A DNA stretch of 27,995 nucleotides from Tritrichomonas musculus. Taxonomy: Eukaryota > Parabasalia > Tritrichomonadida > Tritrichomonadidae. Numbering within the stretch: the first letter of the stretch is position 1; every line of letters begins with the position of its first letter. The notes beneath the pieces were generated by a model. It made no database searches. It saw nothing but the letters and a program-made list of their open reading frames with translations, and was not told the origin of the DNA. Where the stretch lies: assembly GCA_039105265.1 (NCBI GenBank), contig JAPFFF010000278.1, positions 1-27,995 of the forward strand. The letters are read 5' to 3'. The translations under genes were made by a program, and so were the position numbers. This document shows, piece by piece, positions 18,420 through 26,049 of this stretch.

Positions 18420-18861
18420 CATTCAGTCTACCAAAAATTACATTTTTGTCATCCTCGACTTAATTAGTATATATACCCGCCACAGTCGCGTGACAGCTAA
18501 TTTAATTGACGAAAACACCCAAAAATCAGCTGTTTTGGTAATTATTTTAGTGCTACTTGTGGCACAAGACTATAGATATATGTCTACGATCTATTAATAT
18601 ATGACAATACTAATAGTGATAACCTAAAATAATGGCGAAATAAACTATTATAATAGGCGAAATCGGCTATATTAATATGAAACCGTTTCCAAACATTTCC
18701 ATAGCAATGCTCACATACGACATATCGAGATTGTGTTCCAATAAAGTAGAACTAATAGTGGCATGTAGTGAAGGACTATTGTAACATATAATGGATGACT
18801 AAATGTATAAACAATTAGTTTGATATGTGAATTACATGAAAATTTTATCCAACTGAAACCA
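18420..18861. promoter_or_regulatory. Leader region of the helicase-bearing element
   Basis: This 440-bp non-coding stretch differs from host spacers, with more mixed base order, a TATATATA box-like run near 18468 and several small hairpins. Among them are CAAAAAT-TAC-ATTTTTG near 18434 and CCAAAA/TTTTGG around a CAGCTG near 18520. The word ACTAATAGTG occurs twice (about 18609 and 18750). It likely carries the promoter or 5' flank of the helicase ORF. Confidence 0.35.
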
Positions 18862-20616
18862 ATGACACTGAACACTATGTTATACAGTTACGTACACGAA
18901 GATATAAAATATGAGTCTGTTAATGATTATAGATATGATGACGATACTTCGTACTCTGCTAACGCAGATCCATTGAAAGTAATTGAAGAACAGCCGGTTG
19001 AAGTGCAAGATCCTTGTTACATACGATGGCAGATGTTTGATGAGATCCCTGAACGATTATACAAAATAGAGTGTGAAGGTTACTTCGATAAGAACGACAA
19101 ACCGTTAGAAGATGAAGAATCGATTAGACACCTCACTAGTGGTGAACCACCAGTAGATATCGATGCTTCACTAGAACTTTGTGATGAGAATGGCGATGTA
19201 ATCGATTATATGGATTATGAAGATTATTATTATTGTATGGATCACAACAAGTATGATTTACATATGATTACTAAACAAATTAGAACTAAGAAATTCATAT
19301 GTGAAGCTCCAATCGGCTCTGGTAAATCGACTGCTATTCGTAAATTGATTTCGTCACATAATACAGAGAAGTTTATGGTAATTGTTCCAACAGTGAATAT
19401 CGCTGAAGAGTTCTATACCAAGTTGAATAAATATCTCAATATTCGATTATGTGTTAATGATAACGCGTTTAGTGAATTTCATAAAGCTGTATATAATGAA
19501 GTTAACATAATTATTACTACTTACAACACTGCTTCCAAGTGCTTAGGCGACTTACTTGAAGAATACTATATGAAAGAGCAACGACTCGATTACTTCCTAG
19601 TGATTGATGAAGTACACATGTTACTACACCATATAGGATTAATAGAGATTACTAAAGAGTTCGATAAGGTAGCATTAATAAGTGTTACTGCTGATGATAT
19701 TAAGAACTTCGCCTGCTTTAGAGATTACATAATCGTTAATCCACATATTGATGAGAGATATAAACGAAATATCTATGGTAATAAGTTGTTACCAGATGCT
19801 GATGAACAACGTGCTGCTATAGTTAACTTAATCAATACAAAGAGAATGAATTATGATAAAGTATTAGTGAAGATAGAAGATAAGAAAGAGTGTAAGAGAT
19901 TGAAAAATTGTTTGAGAGATAGATACAAGGTCGCTCTATATACAGGTGATAACAAAGAGATTAAGCTGAATGAAGATGGATTATTCGAAGAAGATGTTGA
20001 TGCTTTCATATCTACCTCATCAATACAGAACGGACAGTCTATTAAAGAGAATATTCTATCTATATTCATCCAAACATACATCGATACTGTATCTAGTATT
20101 AAGCAATTTCTAGGTAGAAATCGAAATCGAAATTCGGATGTATATGTATATGTTCAATATGGGAAGCACATGAATAAGAGAAAGTACTCAATACCCAACA
20201 ATCGATATGAACGACATTTAAATAGCTTACGTGATAGAGCATGGAATGAAATGAGTATAGCGAATTGGGATGACGTATTATATAAATTCGGTCGCGTGCG
20301 ATTCGGTAAAACAGATGATTCACAAAGTGAAGTTCTCGAAGAGAATGATGAATATATTATTGATTATGATGATGAATGTATAAGTGAAGATGATATCTCT
20401 GATGAACCTAATACTAATGAGATCGTTGATAAATCCACTACTAATGATGAGATCGTTGATACTTCGTACTCTGCTACCGCAGATGAATCCACCAATTATA
20501 CTACGTATTTCACTACAGCGGAAGAACCCATTACAGATATAGATTTTACTAATAAAAGAGATCTAAAGAATTATTGTCTTAAGACAATACCAGATGGGTA
20601 TGAAGTTAATATGTGA
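18862..20616 (+). CDS. SF2 helicase/ATPase of a mobile or virus-like element
   Basis: From ATG 18862 the product is 584 residues. The first 140 are acidic and Tyr-rich. The helicase core follows: Walker A EAPIGSGKST (148-157), motif Ia IVPTVNIAEE (174-183), a TTYNTAS motif, DEVH box VIDEVH (247-252), a motif III-like SVTAD, motif V-like ISTSSIQNGQS, and motif VI QFLGRNRNR (415-423). The A-P-x-G-S-G-K-(S/T) loop and the QxLGRxRxR motif recall the origin-binding helicases of herpesviruses and large DNA viruses (UL9/OBP type), an inference from motif style only. After the core comes a charged Asp/Glu/Thr tail that repeats a DTSYSA(N/T)AD motif also found near the N-terminus. Codon usage and G/C content differ from the host genes upstream. 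No capsid, polymerase or integrase lies beside it. The reading frame looks whole. Confidence 0.65.
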   Translation: MTLNTMLYSYVHEDIKYESVNDYRYDDDTSYSANADPLKVIEEQPVEVQDPCYIRWQMFDEIPERLYKIECEGYFDKNDKPLEDEESIRHLTSGEPPVDIDASLELCDENGDVIDYMDYEDYYYCMDHNKYDLHMITKQIRTKKFICEAPIGSGKSTAIRKLISSHNTEKFMVIVPTVNIAEEFYTKLNKYLNIRLCVNDNAFSEFHKAVYNEVNIIITTYNTASKCLGDLLEEYYMKEQRLDYFLVIDEVHMLLHHIGLIEITKEFDKVALISVTADDIKNFACFRDYIIVNPHIDERYKRNIYGNKLLPDADEQRAAIVNLINTKRMNYDKVLVKIEDKKECKRLKNCLRDRYKVALYTGDNKEIKLNEDGLFEEDVDAFISTSSIQNGQSIKENILSIFIQTYIDTVSSIKQFLGRNRNRNSDVYVYVQYGKHMNKRKYSIPNNRYERHLNSLRDRAWNEMSIANWDDVLYKFGRVRFGKTDDSQSEVLEENDEYIIDYDDECISEDDISDEPNTNEIVDKSTTNDEIVDTSYSATADESTNYTTYFTTAEEPITDIDFTNKRDLKNYCLKTIPDGYEVNM

Positions 20617-20709
20617 TATAACAGAGTTAATGGTAAGAGAGGCCGTGTATATAAATTGGTGAAGAAGTGAGTTGACGATGCGTTTTCGATGTATTTTTCT
20701 CGTACTTAA
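20617..20709. promoter_or_regulatory. Short gap before the first small ORF
   Basis: A GTATATAAA box-like word lies near 20648, and a CTCGTAC word just before the ATG at 20710. The mirror word GTACGAG occurs just before the second paralogous ORF (near 21392), so both small genes may use a related promoter element. Confidence 0.3.
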
Positions 20710-20955
20710 ATGACAGCATTAACAGAACTCTTCGCAATGAATGATATGAATAAGTTGAAGTATGAACTCGCTAGACTTATCGAATCGAAAGACTATAAGA
20801 CAGTTAATACACTGTTACGTCGTAATCCTAATACATGGAAATTTAATACTCGTGAACTTAATGAAGAGATACCATGTGATGATAGACACTTTACTAAGAG
20901 AGAGGGTGTAATGAAATTCGAGACAAGACCTCCACATGCAAAACCTAAAAAATAA
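20710..20955 (+). CDS. Small basic element protein, paralogue 1
   Basis: This 81-residue protein begins MTALTELFAMNDMNKLKYEL and contains DYKTVNTLLRRNPN, RELNEEIP and HFTKRE, ending in a Pro/Lys tail. It has no recognised domain. The same motifs in the same order occur in the second small ORF 0.7 kb downstream, which shows that both are real, selected proteins. The basic RRNPN and TKR patches suggest nucleic acid binding or a structural role, and co-location suggests work with the helicase; neither is proven. Confidence 0.6.
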   Translation: MTALTELFAMNDMNKLKYELARLIESKDYKTVNTLLRRNPNTWKFNTRELNEEIPCDDRHFTKREGVMKFETRPPHAKPKK

Positions 20956-21034
20956 ATAGCCGAGCAAAAACCAACCGTCTACGTGGATGCGTAATGCATT
21001 CGATATGAGATGATACGTACCCGGGATGATACCA

Positions 21035-21149
21035 TTTGCCAAAGGCAAAATCCGCAAAGCGGACCCCATAAAGAGAAACACTGCATCCACTATGGCTGGG
21101 GAACGTGATCGAACACGTTCATTACAGGGATTACATTTGTCGACAAATG
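21035..21149. repeat. Cluster of four hairpins/palindromes
   Basis: In 115 bp there are TTTGCC-AAA-GGCAAA (21035-21049), TCCGC-AAA-GCGGA (21051-21063), a 7-bp stem GAACGTG/CACGTTC with a 6-nt loop (21101-21120) and the perfect 16-bp palindrome CATTTGTCGACAAATG (21134-21149). The first two are separated by one base and share an AAA loop. Such density suggests a structured RNA, a replication or packaging signal, or recombination site of the element. Confidence 0.6.
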
Positions 21150-21240
21150 CCTTCGTGCTATCTATACCACAAGCAATAGCTTATCACATAGGTGTTAATT
21201 CGCTATGGGCTCTATCACAAATATGATACAAAATAACACG

Positions 21241-21321
21241 AAAAATCGGTACTGAGGAGAATCGAACTCATGCCTGCCGTCGAAGCTGGGAGACATGCTT
21301 CATGACTCTACGACTGTACCA
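21241..21321 (-). tRNA. tRNA-like sequence, probably degenerate
   Basis: On the minus strand an A-box match (TGGTACAGTCG, 21321-21311) and a B-box match (GTTCGATTC, 21267-21259) are followed by a T5 run (21245-21241). Bases 21320-21248 span 73 nt whose ends GGTACAG/CAGTACC pair at six of seven positions, as an acceptor stem would. A 5-bp stem GAAGC/GCTTC sits in the middle but with a 10-nt loop, and no normal D-arm forms, so no anticodon can be read. It is a tRNA pseudogene, a viral-style tRNA-like structure or a Pol III promoter unit. Confidence 0.35.
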
Positions 21322-21333
21322 GTTAGCGCTAAC
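21322..21333. repeat. 12-bp perfect palindrome GTTAGCGCTAAC
   Basis: This perfect palindrome abuts the 5' side of the minus-strand tRNA-like sequence and precedes the second small ORF. It could be an operator-like or structural site. Confidence 0.5.
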
Positions 21334-21424
21334 ATTTATATGTTTTACATTACATATTTAAACTGTATAATGCGAATATAGTATTGTTTTTGTACGAGAA
21401 ATGTGTGAGTTTAATTACATAGAA

Positions 21425-21745
21425 ATGAGTAAGAGTAAGAATACAACACAAACAAGTCTAGAAGAGTTATACACTACAGACGACTTAACAGTACTTAAAC
21501 GAGCTATTACCGAGTTAACTGCTAAGAGAGATTATAAAACACTTAATACTCTGTTCCGTCGCAATCCGAATGCTAGTAAGTTCGAAAAGAGAGAGCTTAA
21601 TGAAGATATACCCCAAAAGAAAAAACGATTCACGAAACGTAATAGTAAGCTCTGCAATGTATCTAGAACAGTTCCACGAAAGCAGAATGAAGAAGAACAG
21701 AATGCATACACATATAAATCCAGATATTACGATCCAAATTCGTGA
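21425..21745 (+). CDS. Small basic element protein, paralogue 2
   Basis: The ATG at 21425 is preferred over the in-frame ATG at 21401, because it aligns with the start of paralogue 1 and gives MSKSKNTTQTSLEELYTTDD, 106 residues in all. Shared motifs with paralogue 1 are LKxxxxxL, DYKTLNTLFRRNPN, RELNEDIP and RFTKR. The C-terminus is longer and ends NAYTYKSRYYDPNS. No known domain is recognised. Two diverged copies flanking a hairpin and tRNA-like region is an unusual arrangement for a transposon and suggests dose or heteromer use of this protein. Confidence 0.6.
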   Translation: MSKSKNTTQTSLEELYTTDDLTVLKRAITELTAKRDYKTLNTLFRRNPNASKFEKRELNEDIPQKKKRFTKRNSKLCNVSRTVPRKQNEEEQNAYTYKSRYYDPNS

Positions 21746-21874
21746 TCATTTAAATATATAGATAAACCTATCGAATCATATGTTAGTACTTCACGAATTC
21801 GTGCTAGGTACTAAATTGGCACAGAACACAGAACATACACACATATATTTTTGAATAATACTCGACAACTTTTT

Positions 21875-22108
21875 GAATGAATGAAAGTGATTGAATGAAT
21901 GAAAATAATTGAATGAAAGAAAGTGATTGAATGAGTAAAAGTGATTGAATGAATGAAAGTGAATGAATGAATGAAAGTGAATGAATGAGTAAAAGTGATT
22001 GAATGAATGAAAGTGAATGAATGAATGAAAGTGATTGAATGAGTAAAAGTGATTGAATGAATGAAAGTGATTGAATAAATGAAAGTGATTGAATGAGTAA
22101 AAGTGATT
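21875..22108. repeat. 18-bp minisatellite, 13 units, 54-bp higher-order period
   Basis: Thirteen consecutive units of exactly 18 bp occur with no length change. The common unit is GAATGAATGAAAGTGATT. Units 4, 7, 10 and 13 are the variant GAATGAGTAAAAGTGATT, so the array has grown by 54-bp (three-unit) steps. It lies just outside the helicase-bearing block. Confidence 0.9.
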
Positions 22109-22347
22109 AAATTTCTATACGATACTTTTCAAATAAAGACTATTATTTTAAACTTTTTGAGAGCATAATAAAGTAACACAACTTTTTGAACTGGGTTCTA
22201 AAAGAGTCTAGTTTTATAAATGAATTATCATAAAGCTTCTTTTTTGATATAGTATCGTTAAAAAGTGAGCGACGATCGGATTTAGTGGGGGACGCTCATT
22301 CAATTCTAGAGTTTTTTAAATTTTTCATTCAAATATTGAAGAGAGAA
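22109..22347. other. Spacer between minisatellite and TIR element
   Basis: This is A/T-rich with a short ACGATAC/GTATCGT inverted pair (about 22119-22259) and a TGAGCG/CGCTCA pair (22266-22298). The word ACTTTTTGA, which also precedes the minisatellite, recurs here twice. No gene is seen. Confidence 0.4.
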
Positions 22348-23209
22348 AAAGGTCGTACAACTGAATTTTTACAGTAAAACTCAATAATTGGTTTGTTTTA
22401 ACTAATCATATTTTAATATTATAATATTAATCTGTTTTATAAATATTTGCATCGTACAAAATTCAAATTAAAATAAAAACTAAAAGGATATGAGTATATA
22501 TAAAATTTTCTTCAGAAAATAAATTTGAGTATTTTATCTCAATTTATTTAAATTATTTTTGATAAGAATTTTTAACTCTTTATAAAAAATTTAGAATATC
22601 AATAACTTTTTATATATTTTATTCTAATCATTAATTCTTTTGATATCTTTTTATATGCTTTTAAAACATTTAGTGTTATATAAAAATTGTTATTATTATT
22701 GAAAAAAAAATTTCATTTTTTAGCCAAAAATACAGAAAAATTGAATTTGTTGAATTATTAAATGACGATTTTAAAAAAATTGGACGTTACAGGAGTCCAA
22801 TGAAGAATATAATTTTATTTATATGCATTTACTCTCTAATATATTTGAATTTCATTCCAAATTAAATGTCAGTTTTTTCTAAAAATGAAGATTTAGTTGA
22901 TTGGTCTGATAAATATAAAAAGTCTAATATTTCAGTTACTGAAGGATTTCGCCAAAAAGTAAAATATTATTTGTATAACACATAGTATACCCATTCAAAT
23001 GACATTTATATTTTTTAAATGATACAAAAATATAAGAAATCGATATATATTGAATTTTAATTAAAGTCTTTATTTCAATCATTACATTTTATAATATTGG
23101 ATATAAAACATATAAATTATATATTATAATTATTAAATAAATTATTTATTAAGATAAAAAAAAAATTTATTTAATTTTATTTTTTATTCAATTTAGTTGT
23201 ACGACCTTT
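22348..23209. mobile_element. 862-bp TIR element (non-autonomous DNA transposon)
   Basis: The terminal 20 bp are inverted copies with one mismatch: AAAGGTCGTACAACTGAATT at 22348-22367, and its complement with an A in place of the G at 23190-23209. The interior is A/T-rich with a 39-codon ORF (22866-22985). No full transposase fits. I see no clean target duplication, so the superfamily is open. It is probably a deletion derivative of a larger element. Confidence 0.65.
22866..22985 (+). pseudogene. Short coding remnant inside the TIR element
   Basis: A 39-residue frame begins MSVFSKNEDLVDWSDKYKKS and ends with TAG. The residue mix looks coding-like, unlike the surrounding low-complexity A/T. 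A second coding-like stretch lies just upstream in another frame (about 22727-22800, with KIEFVELLNDDFKKIGRYR). Together they suggest the eroded N-terminal end of a transposase or captured gene; the family is not recognised. Confidence 0.3.
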
Positions 23210-23223
23210 AGGGAAAATCGAAA

Positions 23224-23340
23224 GGGCAGCGACCAATGTCCCTACTTTAACGGTCACTGTTAACGGTCATAATGGTAGGGACAAATGGGGCAGCGACAAA
23301 TGTCCCTACTTTAACGGTCATTTTTAACGGTTATAGTATA
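23224..23340. repeat. 64-bp direct repeat with internal inverted arms
   Basis: A unit starting GGGCAGCGAC occurs at 23224 and again at 23288, exactly 64 bp apart, with few mismatches; the second copy is shorter. Inside, TGTCCCTAC faces GTAGGGACA, and TTAACGGT(C/T)A is repeated four times. This is a hairpin-forming tandem unit abutting the TIR element. Confidence 0.7.
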
Positions 23341-23512
23341 TATTTACCTGTAAAAACAACGAGAGATGTGAATTTTATGATAAATTACGCATAAAATGTT
23401 TTAACAATGCTAGATTACAAAAATGTTTATAGGACGAATTCAAAAAAACTGGAAATTCAGATAAAAATTAGAATATGATTTATCCAAATAAAAAACTTAA
23501 TAAATTAGTCGA

Positions 23513-23530
23513 AATGTTAACGTTAACATT
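23513..23530. repeat. 18-bp perfect palindrome AATGTTAACGTTAACATT
   Basis: This perfect palindrome is built on two GTTAAC words. It lies in the A/T-rich gap between the 64-bp repeat and the foldback element and has no visible gene to regulate. Confidence 0.6.
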
Positions 23531-23570
23531 ATACAAAAGATGTTTATTTACTAGGCTTTAAATGGTCATT

Positions 23571-23790
23571 GTGGACATGCCACTTTTTTCGACAGCTTAA
23601 CTTTTTCTGTGATAATAAAATGGCATCTTGATTGATTAGGACATTTTAGATTTTTTGAAATAACGGATTCTTCTCAATTACATCAACTTTTTCTATGGTG
23701 GACATTCTAATGGACATTTCAAATTTCTCAATGAATGAAATGTGATCTAAAAAAATTGAGCTATGTCGATCAAACGAGGTCAAATAATTG

Positions 23791-23832
<42 letters not shown>

Positions 23833-24045
23833 TTTGCAATATCAATTTCATTTTTGGTTGATTTCGCAAACTAAAAAAAAAAAAAAAAAAAAAAAAAAAA
23901 CAATTATTTGACCTCGTTTGATCGACATAGCTCAGAAAAATTTTAAAATTTTTTTATTTTGAGAAAGTGGACATATGTCCAATAACTGGACACGTGGACT
24001 TTAAAATATTAATTGATCTGGACATTTTGACATCAAAATGTCCAC
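23571..24045. mobile_element. Foldback element with T39/A28 arms
   Basis: The core is an inverted repeat whose arms are 23757-23837 and 23866-23934. It comprises 34 bp of perfect complementarity, a homopolymer (39 T on the left, 28 A on the right) and AGTTTGC/GCAAACT, around a 28-bp spacer. Outside this, GTGGACAT (23571) and ATGTCCAC (24038) mark likely ends, and TGGAC words recur between. No ORF is present. It looks like a foldback or MITE-type non-autonomous element; the outer ends are approximate. Confidence 0.65.
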
Positions 24046-24671
24046 CTATTTAAATAAATTATTTAAATTAAAACAAAATATTCTTCTATATTAGGAAATA
24101 ATATTATTAGTAATTTCTTTATCTGCATTTATAAAAATATTTTTAAGTTAAATAGCACGTGAAGTTCTTATAAATAGTTTTGTTTGATGTTTTCATGGGC
24201 AAAAAAGTTGAATGCATCTATTTCAAATTTTCTTGAAAAAAGTGTGAATAGGTTGTCATGGATTTTTTAATAAAAATATATAGGGTGGTCAAATCGGCCC
24301 AAAATAATATTTTTTAAAAATCATGGGCCAAAATGTGGGCCAAGATGGGTTAATGTGGGTCAAAAATAATCAATAAATATCACATATATTTTTTTAAATA
24401 TATAAATATATAAATATATTAATATAATTATCGTTTTATATATTTTTAAAAGTATTTTTTTCTGCTAATTTAATAAATTGAATGCGATAAAACTATATTA
24501 AATTATATCTAATTTGATAGTTTTTTTATCGTTTTCATCAGAAATATTGAGTATCCAAAAAATAAATATATCTTCCTAAAAGTTTTTTATATTAAATAAA
24601 CTAACATATTTTTATTATATATAATGGTCATAAATATAAATTAAATAAATAAAACAATAAAAAACATATAT

Positions 24672-24813
24672 AAAATTTTGGCCCAACTTGGCCCAAGTTA
24701 GCCCAAATTTTTTGGGCTAACTTTTCTCACAAATTTTGAATAATTCAGAGGATATTTGGCAATTAAATTTGGGCTAACTTGGGTCAAGTTGGGCCAAGTT
24801 GGGCCAAAATTTT
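24672..24813. repeat. Inverted repeat built from 10-bp GGCCCAACTT-type units
   Basis: The left arm (24672-24710) runs AAAATTTT then GGCCCAACTT, GGCCCAAGTT and AGCCCAAATT. The right arm (24765-24813) is its complement with one extra 10-bp unit. A smaller hairpin AGCCCAAA/TTTGGGCT sits at 24700-24718. The arms thus evolve by whole 10-bp steps. Confidence 0.8.
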
Positions 24814-25606
24814 GCATTCAAAATAAATTAATATATCAGTATATTTATATCTTCCTATGAAGTTAAGAGGCTATTTAAGAATTAAAATAATAATAATTAA
24901 AGATATCCTTAATTATTATATTATTAATTAACTTTTCATTAGTAAATATGAAATGTATTTCTAAAATTATGATTATATGACATAAACAAAATGTTTAATG
25001 CAGCTTTTTTATTTTAAACATTTGAGATATTAAAATATCTGATAAAATTTATCCTTTTTTTTCATATATTGATCATTATTTTTGCACCAATTTTCATTTC
25101 AAAACATTTTTTTGAGGTAAAATCATATAATTTTGTTAAAATGAGATGAATTAATATAATTATTCGACATGACTTTATCTTTTTATAGTTTAGGAAAAAC
25201 ATACAGAAATTTTCTTAGTGGTATAATTGTAAAAAGATACCACTTGTTCGACTCAACCCTATGCCTTATTTTTTTTATACTATTTAAAATAAAATTATAT
25301 TAATTTAAAACTTTGTTAAACGCATCCAAAAGCTAAATATTGCATTTGTGCTATCTTAATTTTATTATATTCTGCTTTTAACCGAAATTCTTCAAAATTT
25401 TAAATATCAATAAGATGAGAAAAAAAAAATACAAGCAAATAAATCATAATGAATTAATCAAATATATTAGGGGAAATTCAAAATATATGAAATAATGAAT
25501 TTGATCAACCCAATATAAATACCTGTTTTATTTTAGGTAAAAAAATTGACCTCAACGATCAATATTTTAAAAATTTTTCTCTTCTCCCTCCCCGCTCGAC
25601 AACATT

Positions 25607-25660
25607 TTTCGCAAACTAAAAAAAAAAAAAAAAAAAAAAAACAATTATTTGACCTTTTTT
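25607..25660. repeat. Shared module: TTTCGCAAACT, A24, CAATTATTTGACC
   Basis: This stretch repeats the right arm of the foldback element (23862-23922): TTTCGCAAACT, then an A tract (24 here, 28 there), CAATTATTTGACC and a diverged TTTGATCG end. It is a third copy of the arm, lying inside the Mutator-like element. Confidence 0.75.
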
Positions 25661-26049
25661 GATCGTTATTGATTGAAAAAAATTGAGAAGATATTTGGTG
25701 ACCCAATTACTACGTTTTTTTTGACCCATTTTTCTTTTTTTGGCCCACCCAGTGCCACCCTAAAAATATATTCTTTTCCGTCATTGCTAAAACAAAGTAA
25801 TTTCTTTTTATCAAATGATTTTTTAATTATATAATTACATATTTATCAAATATATGTAAGGAAATGCTTTAAAATTTGAAAACTACTTCGATCTTTACTA
25901 AAAAGTAATCGAATATTAAGGAGGTAGTTTATTATGTCTCTGATAAAGTTATGACTATTATTTTTTGTATATGAATATATCTTTAAATTTGCAATACAAT
26001 TCTAAAAAATAAAAAAGAAATAAAGATTTTTTAAAAATCTATTTTTTTC

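Larger units (their letters stand above)
24282..25761. mobile_element. 1480-bp Mutator-like (MULE) non-autonomous element
   Basis: The element begins AGGGTGG and ends CCACCCT, and is flanked by identical 10-bp direct repeats AAAAATATAT at 24272-24281 and 25762-25771. Sub-terminal regions on both sides hold inverted GGGCCAAAA and GGGTCAAAA words. A 10-bp duplication with short TIRs and sub-terminal repeats is typical of Mutator-like elements, which are known in Trichomonas. The interior contains a 10-mer-based foldback (24672-24813) and a module shared with the foldback element upstream. There is no transposase ORF. The duplication is A/T-only, so chance is not fully excluded. Confidence 0.65.

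Noticed and set aside
15600-18420. GTAGTAA words near both sides of the decayed transposase as possible terminal or target repeats
   Set aside because: They are in direct orientation, short and not followed by matching sequence, so they do not define the ends.
21026-21226. 66-residue frame over the hairpin cluster
   Set aside because: The underlying DNA is dominated by short dyads, which explain the residue pattern; there is no similarity to the two real small proteins beside it, though it cannot be fully excluded.
22340-23218. GAGAGAA/AGGGAAAA flanks of the 862-bp element as a target duplication
   Set aside because: Too many mismatches for such a short purine-rich word.
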